From: JBEKCP01 sp050014815 | GTDB taxonomy: Bacteria > Planctomycetota > Planctomycetia > Pirellulales > Thermoguttaceae | Direction: 5' to 3' | Assembly (NCBI GenBank): GCA_050014815.1 | Contig: JBEKCP010000007.1 | Location: forward strand, 1 to 30,827 | Length of the DNA: 30,827 nt | Shown: positions 6,818-13,799 of the stretch, piece after piece | Position numbering within the stretch: position 1 is the stretch's first letter | Layout of the letters: each line of letters opens with the position of its first letter | The notes under the pieces: generated by a model | Database searches by the model: none | What the model saw: only the letters and a program-made list of their open reading frames with translations | What the model was told of the DNA's origin: nothing | Translations under genes and position numbers: made by a program

Positions 6818-9567
6818 CCCGGGCGACACGACGATGGGTCTATCCCTTTGGCGCCGGGCAACCTCAGGCGGCCGAGGCGGACAAGGACCTCCTGGGCGGC
6901 AAGGGGGCGAGTCTGGCGGCGATGAGCCTCGCGGGCCTGCCGGTCCCGCCCGGCTTCACGATCACCACCGAGTGCTGCCGCGCGTTCTTCGACGGCGGCC
7001 AGCACTGGCCGACGGGCCTCGAAGAGCAGGTCCGCGAGCACCTCGACGCGCTGGAACAGGCGGCGGGCCGGCGATTCGGCCGCGGGCCCCGGCCGCTGCT
7101 GGTCTCCGTACGCTCGGGGGCCGCCGCCTCCATGCCCGGCATGATGGACACCCTGCTCAATTGCGGCCTGCACCCCGGCCTGGCCGAAGAGATCGAAACT
7201 CCGCGGGAATTCTGGGCGGCCTACTTGCAGTTCATCCCGATGTTTGCCCGCACCGTTGCCGGCATTCCCGCAGAGGTCTTTGCCGCAGTCGAGGAGAAAA
7301 GCGACCCGCAAACCGCCGGCCCGCGACTGGCGCAGTGCTATCTCGATCTGTATGGCGAGAAGGCCGGCCGACCCTTCCCCACCGAGCCCTGGACGCTGCT
7401 GGTCGAGTGCATCGACTCGGTCTTTCGGTCGTGGAACACCCCGCGGGCGGTCGCCTATCGGCAGCGGCACGGCTTCGACGGCCCCTGGGGAACGGCCGTC
7501 AACGTGCAGGCCATGTTTCCTTCGCAGGTCTCCGGCATCCTCTTCACTCAGGACCCCAACCGCCTGACCGCCGGCCAGATAATCCTCGAGGCGTCCTATG
7601 GGTTGGGCGAGGCGGTCGTCTCCGGCGACGTCACGCCCGACCGGTACACGGTCAAACGCGATGATCTTGGAAGCTGCCAATTGGTCCTGGGGAACAAGAG
7701 CCGCCGGGTAACGGCGCTGGGCGACACGCTCGGCCGCGACCCGGGCGAGCCGAGCCTGACACCCCCGCAAGTGGCCGAAGTCTGCAAGATCGGCCTGGAG
7801 ATCGAGGCACATTTCGGGCAGCCGATGGATATCGAGTGGGGCTGGGCCGACGGCCGGTTCGCCCTCTTGCAGTGCCGGCCGATCCGAGGGCTGGACGTCG
7901 CGGGCGACCAGGAGGCCGGCCGCCAGGCGGAGATCGCGCGGCTCAGGACGTTGGCCGACGGGCGGCGCCGCGTGTGGGTCGCGCACAACCTGGGCGAGAC
8001 GCTCCGGGCGCCCATGCCTTTGACCTGGAGCATCGTCGGCCGCTTCATGAGCGGGTCGGGTGGATTCGGCCGGCTCTACCAGGACTTCGGCTATCGCCCC
8101 TCCGCCCGGGTGTGCCGCGACGGGTTCCTGGAACTCATCGGCGGGCGGATCTACGCCGACCCGGACCGCGTGGCGCAGTTGTTCTTCGGCGACCGGCCGG
8201 TCCTGCGCTACGACGGCGATGCGCTGGTGAAGGACAGCAGCCTGTTGGAGCGAGCCCCCACGCGGTTCGACCTGGAGAAGACCGACGGCACACTGCTGCT
8301 CCGTCTGCCCGGCACGATCCGCGGGCTGCTCCGCGCCTCGCGGCTCACCCGCCGGGCGCGGAAGACGGTTCTCGCGCGATTCGAGCAAGAGGCCCTTCCG
8401 CCGTACCTGGAATACGTGAAGCGGAAGCGCGAGGAGGACCTGGGCCGGCTCGGCACCGTCCAATTGTGCGCCGAACTCGGCCAGCGGGCGGCCCGCGTGC
8501 TCGACGAGTTCGGCAAGGAATCGCTCAAGCCGGGCTTCTTCGGAGGATCGGCCCTGGGCGACTTGATGGACCTGCTGGAGCCGCTGCTCGGGCCGGAAGA
8601 CGGCTCGCAACTGGCCTGCACGCTCACGGCGGGCCTGGAGGGCGACACCACGGCCGCCCAGAACCAGATGCTCTACGAAGTCGCCCGCGGCACGACCCCC
8701 ATCGAACATTTTCTCGATGCCTACGGACACCGCGCGATCGGCGAGATGGAACTGGCCCAGCCGCGCTGGCGCGAGGACCCGCAGGCCTTGCGGCAGCCGC
8801 TCGCGACCATGCGGCGCGGAGGCCGCTCGCCCGAGGAGATCCACCGCGAGCAGACCCGGCGGCGGCTCGAAGCGGAAAAAGAACTGCCCGATCTCCTCGT
8901 CCGCCTCGGCGGCAGTTCCTTCCGCGAGGAGATCGAGGCCGCGCTCCGCGAGGCCCGGACGCTCTTGCCCTATCGCGAGTCGGGCAAACATTACCTGATG
9001 ATGGGCTACGAGCTGTTGCGGCAGACGATCCTGGAACTCGGCCGGCGGTGGGAGCTGGGCCGCGATGTGTTCTTCCTCGATGTCGACGAACTCGACCGCT
9101 ACGAGCAGGAGTCGGCGGCGCTTCGCCAGCGGATCGCCCGGCGCAAAGTCCGCTGGCAAGCGCTTCAGCGGCTCGACATGCCGGACGTGATCGATTCAAA
9201 GGACCTCGACCGGCTCGGCCTGCCCCGCGAGTATGCCGCGGCGGCGGAACTGTCGGGCGATCCTGTGTCGGCCGGAGTCGCGACGGGCACGGCCCGCATC
9301 GTCCGCGACCCCGCCGAGGCGGGCGACCTGGGCGCGGAGTTCATCCTCGTTTGCCCATCGACCGATCCCGGTTGGACCTCGCTGCTGGTCAATGCCCGGG
9401 GCCTGATCGTCGAGCGGGGCGGCGTGCTTTCGCACGGGGCGATCGTCGCCCGCGACTTCGGCATCCCCGCCGTCGTCTGCCCCGACGCCACGAGCCGCCT
9501 GCGCGACGGCGCGCGAATCCGGCTGGACGGCAGCCGGGGCGTGATCTGCGTGTTGGACGGGACTTGA
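6814..9567 (+). CDS. PEP-synthase/rifampin-phosphotransferase-like swivelling dikinase
   Basis: This is a 917-aa protein. The N-terminal PPDK-type ATP-grasp domain shows LLGGKGASLAAM (about 27-38), SVRSGAAASMPGMMDTLLN (about 97-115), ILFTQDP and EASYGLGEAVVSGD (about 243-270), and EWGWADGRFALLQCRPI (about 340-356). The middle part carries NLGETLRAPMPLTWS and YGHRAIGEMELAQPRW, resembling the acceptor domain of rifampin phosphotransferase. The C-terminus is the swivelling phosphohistidine domain with GGVLSHGAIVARDFGIPAVV; H874 is the expected catalytic histidine. There is no PEP-binding TIM barrel, so the order is ATP-grasp, acceptor, His domain, as in RPH and not in PpsA or PPDK. The start ATG at 6814 is preceded by GGAAGGAG and overlaps the upstream stop. 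The reaction class (ATP to AMP plus Pi with phosphoryl transfer) follows from the family; the acceptor is unknown. It is clustered with two membrane proteins. Confidence 0.85.
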   Translation: MTRATRRWVYPFGAGQPQAAEADKDLLGGKGASLAAMSLAGLPVPPGFTITTECCRAFFDGGQHWPTGLEEQVREHLDALEQAAGRRFGRGPRPLLVSVRSGAAASMPGMMDTLLNCGLHPGLAEEIETPREFWAAYLQFIPMFARTVAGIPAEVFAAVEEKSDPQTAGPRLAQCYLDLYGEKAGRPFPTEPWTLLVECIDSVFRSWNTPRAVAYRQRHGFDGPWGTAVNVQAMFPSQVSGILFTQDPNRLTAGQIILEASYGLGEAVVSGDVTPDRYTVKRDDLGSCQLVLGNKSRRVTALGDTLGRDPGEPSLTPPQVAEVCKIGLEIEAHFGQPMDIEWGWADGRFALLQCRPIRGLDVAGDQEAGRQAEIARLRTLADGRRRVWVAHNLGETLRAPMPLTWSIVGRFMSGSGGFGRLYQDFGYRPSARVCRDGFLELIGGRIYADPDRVAQLFFGDRPVLRYDGDALVKDSSLLERAPTRFDLEKTDGTLLLRLPGTIRGLLRASRLTRRARKTVLARFEQEALPPYLEYVKRKREEDLGRLGTVQLCAELGQRAARVLDEFGKESLKPGFFGGSALGDLMDLLEPLLGPEDGSQLACTLTAGLEGDTTAAQNQMLYEVARGTTPIEHFLDAYGHRAIGEMELAQPRWREDPQALRQPLATMRRGGRSPEEIHREQTRRRLEAEKELPDLLVRLGGSSFREEIEAALREARTLLPYRESGKHYLMMGYELLRQTILELGRRWELGRDVFFLDVDELDRYEQESAALRQRIARRKVRWQALQRLDMPDVIDSKDLDRLGLPREYAAAAELSGDPVSAGVATGTARIVRDPAEAGDLGAEFILVCPSTDPGWTSLLVNARGLIVERGGVLSHGAIVARDFGIPAVVCPDATSRLRDGARIRLDGSRGVICVLDGT

Positions 9568-9570
9568 GCC

Positions 9571-10392
9571 ATGGGAACGCTCTTGAACGACGCCATACTG
9601 AAAATCGCCGACGCCTTGCTCGGCTGGCTCCTGCGGCTGCCGCCGGACGTCGCGCTGCTGCTGATTGCCGTCGGCACCGCCGCCGTCATGGTGCTGGCGC
9701 GGCTCTTCACGACCGATCAGGACCTCTTGCGACGCTGCGACCAGGACAAGCGGCGGCTCAAGCAGCTTATCCGCGAGGCCCGAGCCCGCAAGGACAAGGC
9801 AGCCGTCCAGCGGCATCGCGCGACCATCGGCCGAATCGGCTTGAAGACGATGCGGGCCGAAGGGCTGCCGCTCCTGGCGGCGATCGTGCCGGTCGCCGTC
9901 CTGGGCACCTGGTGCTTCCAGCGGTTGGCATGGGTGGCCCCCGAGGCCGGACAGCCGGTCGCGGTGGTCGCCTATTTCCCCGTCTCAGCGGCGGGCCAGT
10001 TGGTCCACATGGTCCCGCAGGACGGCCTCGCGGCCGAAGACGGATGGATCCAGGAGATCGTGGCCGATACGGCACCGGGGTCGGCTGAGGCGAAAGCCGC
10101 CTGGCGACTGACGGGCCAGTCGCGTCCCGAACCTTATACCCTGGAGATCCGCTACAAGCGGGCCGGATATACGAAGGAACTCCGGATCGGACAGCGCGTC
10201 TACGCGCCGCCCGTCGAGTCGTACGGCGACGGGAAACCGCTGGCTCGCGTGGAGACGGAGCTCCGGCCGGTCGACTTCTTCGGCCTCGTGCCGCGCATCC
10301 CCTGGCTTGACCTGCCCCAGTGGTTGGTCGCATACTTGCTCATTGCCTTTCCGTCGGTGAGCCTGTTGAAACGGGTGATGAGTATCCATTGA
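9571..10392 (+). CDS. EMC3/TMCO1-like (Oxa1/YidC superfamily) membrane protein
   Basis: This is a 273-aa protein with a hydrophobic helix at about 24-45 (VALLLIAVGTAAVMVLARL). A strongly charged coiled-coil segment follows at about 48-90 (DQDLLRRCDQDKRRLKQL, then ARARKDKAAVQRH), then a second helix at about 95-115. A soluble stretch at about 120-245 precedes a last hydrophobic segment near 250-268 (WLVAYLLIAFPSVSLLK). The order TM, cytosolic coiled coil, TM, TM matches the DUF106/EMC3/TMCO1 branch of Oxa1-superfamily insertases, although the soluble insertion before the last helix is large. It starts 3 nt after the dikinase stop, so co-translation is very likely. Membrane insertion of a partner protein is a reasonable but unproven role. 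Family assignment rests on topology and a short motif region and is less certain than for its neighbours. Confidence 0.6.
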   Translation: MGTLLNDAILKIADALLGWLLRLPPDVALLLIAVGTAAVMVLARLFTTDQDLLRRCDQDKRRLKQLIREARARKDKAAVQRHRATIGRIGLKTMRAEGLPLLAAIVPVAVLGTWCFQRLAWVAPEAGQPVAVVAYFPVSAAGQLVHMVPQDGLAAEDGWIQEIVADTAPGSAEAKAAWRLTGQSRPEPYTLEIRYKRAGYTKELRIGQRVYAPPVESYGDGKPLARVETELRPVDFFGLVPRIPWLDLPQWLVAYLLIAFPSVSLLKRVMSIH

Positions 10393-10472
10393 GCACTGCA
10401 ACTACACTCGTGCCGCCCGAGAACGTGGCGGCGATGGCCGAGGCCGCGCACGAACGGGAGGACCGGACATGA
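10389..10472 (+). CDS. Possible translationally coupled 27-aa micro-ORF
   Basis: A TTG at 10389 overlaps the TGA of the membrane-protein gene. It opens a 27-codon frame (ending AEAAHEREDRT) whose TGA at 10470-10472 overlaps the ATG of the URO-D gene. No good Shine-Dalgarno sequence precedes the TTG. The stop-start overlap at both ends is the only argument; it may simply be a spacer that carries ribosomes from one gene to the next. No homology is recognised. Confidence 0.15.
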   Translation: MSTATTLVPPENVAAMAEAAHEREDRT

Positions 10473-11632
10473 TGTCCTCGCGGGCGCGGCTACGTTGCGT
10501 TCTCAGCGGCGGCCAACCGGACCGATTGCCCGTCACCACGCACCACCTGATGCCGTCATTCCTGCGGAACCACCTCCAGAACGCTTCCGAGCAGGAATTC
10601 TTCGACCGCTTCGGTCTGGATGCGATTCGCTGGGTGGTGGCACATCGCGCGGACGCCGCGGCCGGCGAGTACGCCGATCCCGCGCAGCGTCCGCCCGGGT
10701 CTCTCGAGGCCCGCCGCATTGCAACGGCCCATTGGCGCGTGGAAACCGAGGCCATCCCGGGCGCGGAGTTGCCGACCACGCGCTATCGCTTTGTCACGCC
10801 GCGCGGCCAACTGAGCATGATACTCCAGGCCAACGAGCACACGGCCTGGGTAACGGAGCGCCTGATCAAGGAGAAACGCGACATCGATCTCCTCGGCGAG
10901 TTCATGACCGCACCCAAGTGCGACACCGCCGCCGTGAACGCCGCGGCCGATGCGTTCGGCGAGCGGGGGATCGTGCGCGGGCACATCTGCTGTTTCGACG
11001 CGTTTGGTCAGCCGGGTTGCTGGCAGGACGCAGCCTGCCTGGCCGGCATCGAGAAACTCATCATGGCGACCTACGATGATGCGGCCTGGGTCCACGAGCT
11101 GTTGGGCGTTCTTCAGCGGCGCAAGCTGACCTTTACGCGGTCGCTCACCGGGGCCCGCTACGATTTGCTCGAGCTGGGCGGCGGCGATGCCTCCTCGACG
11201 GTCATTTCGCCGGCGCTGTTCGACCAGTTCGTGGCGCCCTACGACGCGCCCATCATCGAGGCGGCCCACGCCGCGGGGCAACGGATCGTCTACCACACCT
11301 GCGGCGGCATGATGCCGCTGCTGGAACGGATCGCCGCCATGGGGCCTGATGCGATGGAGACCTTCACTCCCAAGGCAATGGGCGGCGACGCCGACCTGGC
11401 CGAAGCCAAGCGGCGGATCGGCGACCGCGCGTGCATGATCGGCGGCTTCGACCAGTTCCATTTCTTCACCGGCTGCACGCCTGCGGAAGCCCGGGCCGAG
11501 GTCCGCCGCTGCTTCGAGGCGGCCGGCGCGGGGGGCGGCTACATCCTCAGCCCATCAGACCATTTCTTCGAGGCCGATCCTGTTTTGATCCAGGCTTTCG
11601 CCGAGGAGGCAAAATGCTGCGTTTACACGTGA
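10469..11632 (+). CDS. Uroporphyrinogen decarboxylase (URO-D) family protein
   Basis: This is a 387-aa TIM-barrel protein of the URO-D superfamily. It opens with SSRARLRCVLSGGQPDRLPV, the usual start of the non-HemE members. It contains the family strand VYHTCGGMMPLLERIA (about 273-290), where His and Cys of HTCGG correspond to zinc ligands in MtaA/MtbA-type methyltransferases, and later GGFDQFHFFTG and SPSDHFFEADP. True HemE enzymes have a different N-terminal arginine motif that is not seen here, so haem synthesis is unlikely; methyl transfer or an unknown reaction is more probable. GGGAGG precedes the ATG at 10469, and a second ATG follows directly. It lies 77 nt after the EMC3-like gene and may close that operon. 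Confidence 0.8.
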   Translation: MMSSRARLRCVLSGGQPDRLPVTTHHLMPSFLRNHLQNASEQEFFDRFGLDAIRWVVAHRADAAAGEYADPAQRPPGSLEARRIATAHWRVETEAIPGAELPTTRYRFVTPRGQLSMILQANEHTAWVTERLIKEKRDIDLLGEFMTAPKCDTAAVNAAADAFGERGIVRGHICCFDAFGQPGCWQDAACLAGIEKLIMATYDDAAWVHELLGVLQRRKLTFTRSLTGARYDLLELGGGDASSTVISPALFDQFVAPYDAPIIEAAHAAGQRIVYHTCGGMMPLLERIAAMGPDAMETFTPKAMGGDADLAEAKRRIGDRACMIGGFDQFHFFTGCTPAEARAEVRRCFEAAGAGGGYILSPSDHFFEADPVLIQAFAEEAKCCVYT

Positions 11633-11660
11633 TTGAGTTTTCAACCGAAGGAGGCGTCTC

Positions 11661-11950
11661 GTGCGAGCTTCTTGGATAAACACCGCGGCTGTGATCCTGG
11701 CCGCCGCCGGGCCCTGGTGTTTTCCCCAGCCGACCGCGGGCGCCGACGGAGTTCGGAATGACGGGCAACGTCTGGCAATGGTGCGCCGACTGGTATGAGA
11801 GCGAGCATGTCCAGCAGCGCGGCCCATGCTACTCGCCGCTGAGTTGCGTGGGAAAAGGTTGTGGATGATTAAGATGGGAAGACCATTGTTGCGGGGAGCG
11901 TATCCGAGCGGGGTATGGGAAGGTGGCGGCGATCCTGTGTAGACACAACG
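11661..11950 (+). pseudogene. Decayed secreted formylglycine-generating-enzyme-like (FGE/SUMF1) gene
   Basis: A good ribosome site (GAAGGAGG, 11647-11654) precedes a GTG at 11661 that opens a signal-peptide-like sequence (NTAAVILAAAGPWCF). This frame stops at 11796-11798 after 45 codons. In another frame, 11752-11868 reads GMTGNVWQWCADWYESE, the hallmark of FGE-sulfatase domains (usual form MTGNVWEWCADWY). Downstream, around 11905-11945, frame-mixed remnants resembling the following 'P-S-G-x-R-V-x-R-G-G-x-W' and 'D-P-V' stretch can be read before the sequence fades. The start, one core motif and traces of the C-terminus are present while the roughly 200-residue middle is missing. This indicates deletion plus frameshift. 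A functional small peptide cannot be excluded but seems unlikely. Confidence 0.65.
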
Positions 11951-11984
11951 AAAACATCATCCTCACAAGTGACGGAGAGAAATC

Positions 11985-13250
11985 ATGGAATGGAAACGGT
12001 TCCTTGGCCTGGTGGCGGAGGCAGTTCTCGCGTCGACGCTCGTCCATGCCGGTAAATTGCCTGCAAGCGAGATCAGCAGCGATTCCACATGGCCTGAATT
12101 TCACGGCCCAGGCCGGTTGAACATCTCCGCCGAGAAGAACCTGCTGAAAAAGTGGCCGGAGGGCGGCCCGCGACTACTCTGGAAGTATTCCCAATGCGGC
12201 GACGGGTACTCCGGAGTTTCGATTGCCGAAGGGAAAATCTTCACGGCTGGCGACTTCGACCGGGCAGAAATGCTCCTGGCGCTCGATATGCAAGGCGAAT
12301 TGTTGTGGAAGTCGAAAAACGGCGAGGCGTGGCAGAAAGCCTGCCCCGGATCGCGCACGACGCCCACCTATAGTCGAGGAGTTCTGTTCCAGATGAGTCC
12401 CACCGGCCGGTTGGCGGCCTTCGGAGCCCAGACGGGCGAGCAACTTTGGGCCGTGGATCTCCGGGCGGCGTTCGACGCCGAATATGGAGTTTGGGGACTG
12501 GCCGAAAATGTGGTCGTCGAAGGCGACAAGGTCTTGTGCATGCCGGGCGGCTCGAAAGGCCGCGTCGTGGCGCTCGACAAGCGAACCGGAAAAACAGTCT
12601 GGACCAATACCCAGATCGAGCATACGGCCGCTTACTGCTCTCCGTTGGTTGTCACCTGCGGCGGCGCGCGGCAGTTGATCACGCTGACGCAGAAGTCGGT
12701 GGTCGGCGTGGATGTCGAGACAGGCAAGACACTATGGTCCGCCCCCTTCGTTCCCAAGTCTCCGCAGAACGCGCTCACGCCTGTTTTCCACGACGGATAC
12801 GTGTTTGTCGCCTGCGGCCACTCGACCGGCGGCACCGTCCTCAAGATCGACATGGAATCACACACGGCCAGGCGTGTCTGGCATCGTGAAGATCTGGACA
12901 ACTGCCACGGCGGCGCGATCTACCTCGATGGGAACCTGTATGGCTGCGGATGCCGGCAGGGTGGAAAGAACTTCTACTGCGTCGACTTCATCACGGGCGA
13001 AACCAAGAGGCTCGACAAGACGCTGGGCAAAGTCGGCATTACTTGCGCCGACGGGATGATCTACTGCCTTAATCATCAGGGCACGATGTCGTTGTTGGCA
13101 GCCACCCCGCAGGGATTCGACATCGTAAGCCAGTTCCATCTGAAGAAGAAGCCCGCCAACACTTACCTTGCGCATCCTGTGGTCTGCGGCGGGCGGCTAT
13201 ACATTCGATGCAACGAAGACCTTTTCGTTTTTGACGTTCGCGGCAATTGA
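11985..13250 (+). CDS. Secreted PQQ-like beta-propeller protein
   Basis: This is a 421-aa protein. An N-terminal hydrophobic stretch (FLGLVAEAVLASTLVHAG, about 6-23) serves as signal peptide. WPEFHGPGRLNISAEKNLL (about 36-54) is the usual opening of planctomycete PQQ-propeller proteins. Blades follow with LLALDMQGELLWKS, AFGAQTGEQLWAVDL, VVALDKRTGKTVWTN and VVGVDVETGKTLWSA. The length suits a single propeller. GGAGAG precedes the ATG by a few bases. It follows the decayed FGE gene and precedes another decayed stretch, so it is the only intact gene between 11.6 and 13.8 kb. Its ligand and substrate are unknown; annotation as an alcohol dehydrogenase would over-interpret the fold. Confidence 0.85.
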   Translation: MEWKRFLGLVAEAVLASTLVHAGKLPASEISSDSTWPEFHGPGRLNISAEKNLLKKWPEGGPRLLWKYSQCGDGYSGVSIAEGKIFTAGDFDRAEMLLALDMQGELLWKSKNGEAWQKACPGSRTTPTYSRGVLFQMSPTGRLAAFGAQTGEQLWAVDLRAAFDAEYGVWGLAENVVVEGDKVLCMPGGSKGRVVALDKRTGKTVWTNTQIEHTAAYCSPLVVTCGGARQLITLTQKSVVGVDVETGKTLWSAPFVPKSPQNALTPVFHDGYVFVACGHSTGGTVLKIDMESHTARRVWHREDLDNCHGGAIYLDGNLYGCGCRQGGKNFYCVDFITGETKRLDKTLGKVGITCADGMIYCLNHQGTMSLLAATPQGFDIVSQFHLKKKPANTYLAHPVVCGGRLYIRCNEDLFVFDVRGN

Positions 13251-13274
13251 GTATGCGGCGATGCAAAGACGGAC

Positions 13275-13433
13275 GTGAAACACACCCTGACGCCTCTCGC
13301 CGCCCTGCTCCTGGCGCCGCTGGCCGCGCACGCCGCCACTAGCAGCCCTTCCTTCTCGAAGTACTCGAAAATCGCGATCCGGTCGTCGAGCATGTACGAC
13401 ATCAGGCGGTGGATCGCCTCCGGGTTGTCATAG
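13275..13433 (+). pseudogene. Orphan signal-peptide fragment of a lost secreted protein
   Basis: A GTG at 13275 opens KHTLTPLAALLLAPLAAHAA, a textbook Sec signal peptide of a kind common on planctomycete sulfatases and glycoside hydrolases. After Ala-Thr at about 13340 the sequence switches abruptly to the antisense of another gene fragment and the frame stops at 13431. The mature protein is missing. No convincing ribosome site is seen. I read it as the 5' stump of a deleted gene. Confidence 0.6.
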
Positions 13434-13489
13434 ACCCAGTACAGCAGGCCCTGGTTTCCGATGAACCGGTAGTCTGGGTGGAATGGCCC
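13340..13489 (-). pseudogene. Internal fragment of a URO-D-like protein
   Basis: On the minus strand one frame reads PFHPDYRFIGNQGLLYWVYD, then NPEAIHRLMSYMLDDR, then IFEYFEKEGLL. This pattern (a strand, 'D-N-P-E-A-I-H-R-L-M', then a helix ending in 'E-x-E-G-L-L') matches the middle of planctomycete URO-D-superfamily proteins. Upstream the frame meets a stop with no usable start. Downstream it runs straight into the reversed signal-peptide stump. About 50 residues survive from a family of roughly 350-450, so it is a remnant. Confidence 0.55.
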
Positions 13490-13799
13490 AGGTGCTCCAC
13501 GACAAGGAGCTTCTCATTCTTGAAGTTTCCCGCCGGAAAGCACCACAAAACCTCTTGGCATGGGCCGGTTTGCCGCCGAGAGGTCCCGGCAGGCATGACG
13601 TGGGCAAGAACCGGCGTTTTGGCAATTTCGCCGATCAAACTGAACCTTTTGGGCCGCCGAGACAAGTAATGGCAGGATTACCTCGGCAGCGGTTATCCCA
13701 AAAGGCTTGACGGTACTTCCGGTGGTACTCGTTTTGATGGCGGTTTCTTGTACCGCCCGGGCCAGACCCCCGGTTCCTTTACTTGATGGAGGATCGACG
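13490..13799. other. Intergenic stretch without a recognised gene
   Basis: About 310 nt follow the URO-D-like fragment. Short frames on both strands show no recognisable motif. The forward frame that leads into the next gene (from 13707) is probably untranslated, because a better start with a ribosome site lies at 13800. Given the remnants on its left, it may be further eroded coding sequence. Confidence 0.5.

Noticed and set aside
4214..6829. 871-codon minus-strand frame opposite the membrane propeller
   Set aside because: A mirror frame of high-GC3 coding sequence; no start signal and no domain.
6760..9159. 799-codon minus-strand frame opposite the dikinase
   Set aside because: The same shadow effect; the sense frame carries all the PPDK/RPH motifs.
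10469..11632. Authentic HemE (haem biosynthesis)
   Set aside because: The HTCGG motif and the opening sequence fit the methyltransferase-like URO-D relatives, and no other haem genes are nearby.
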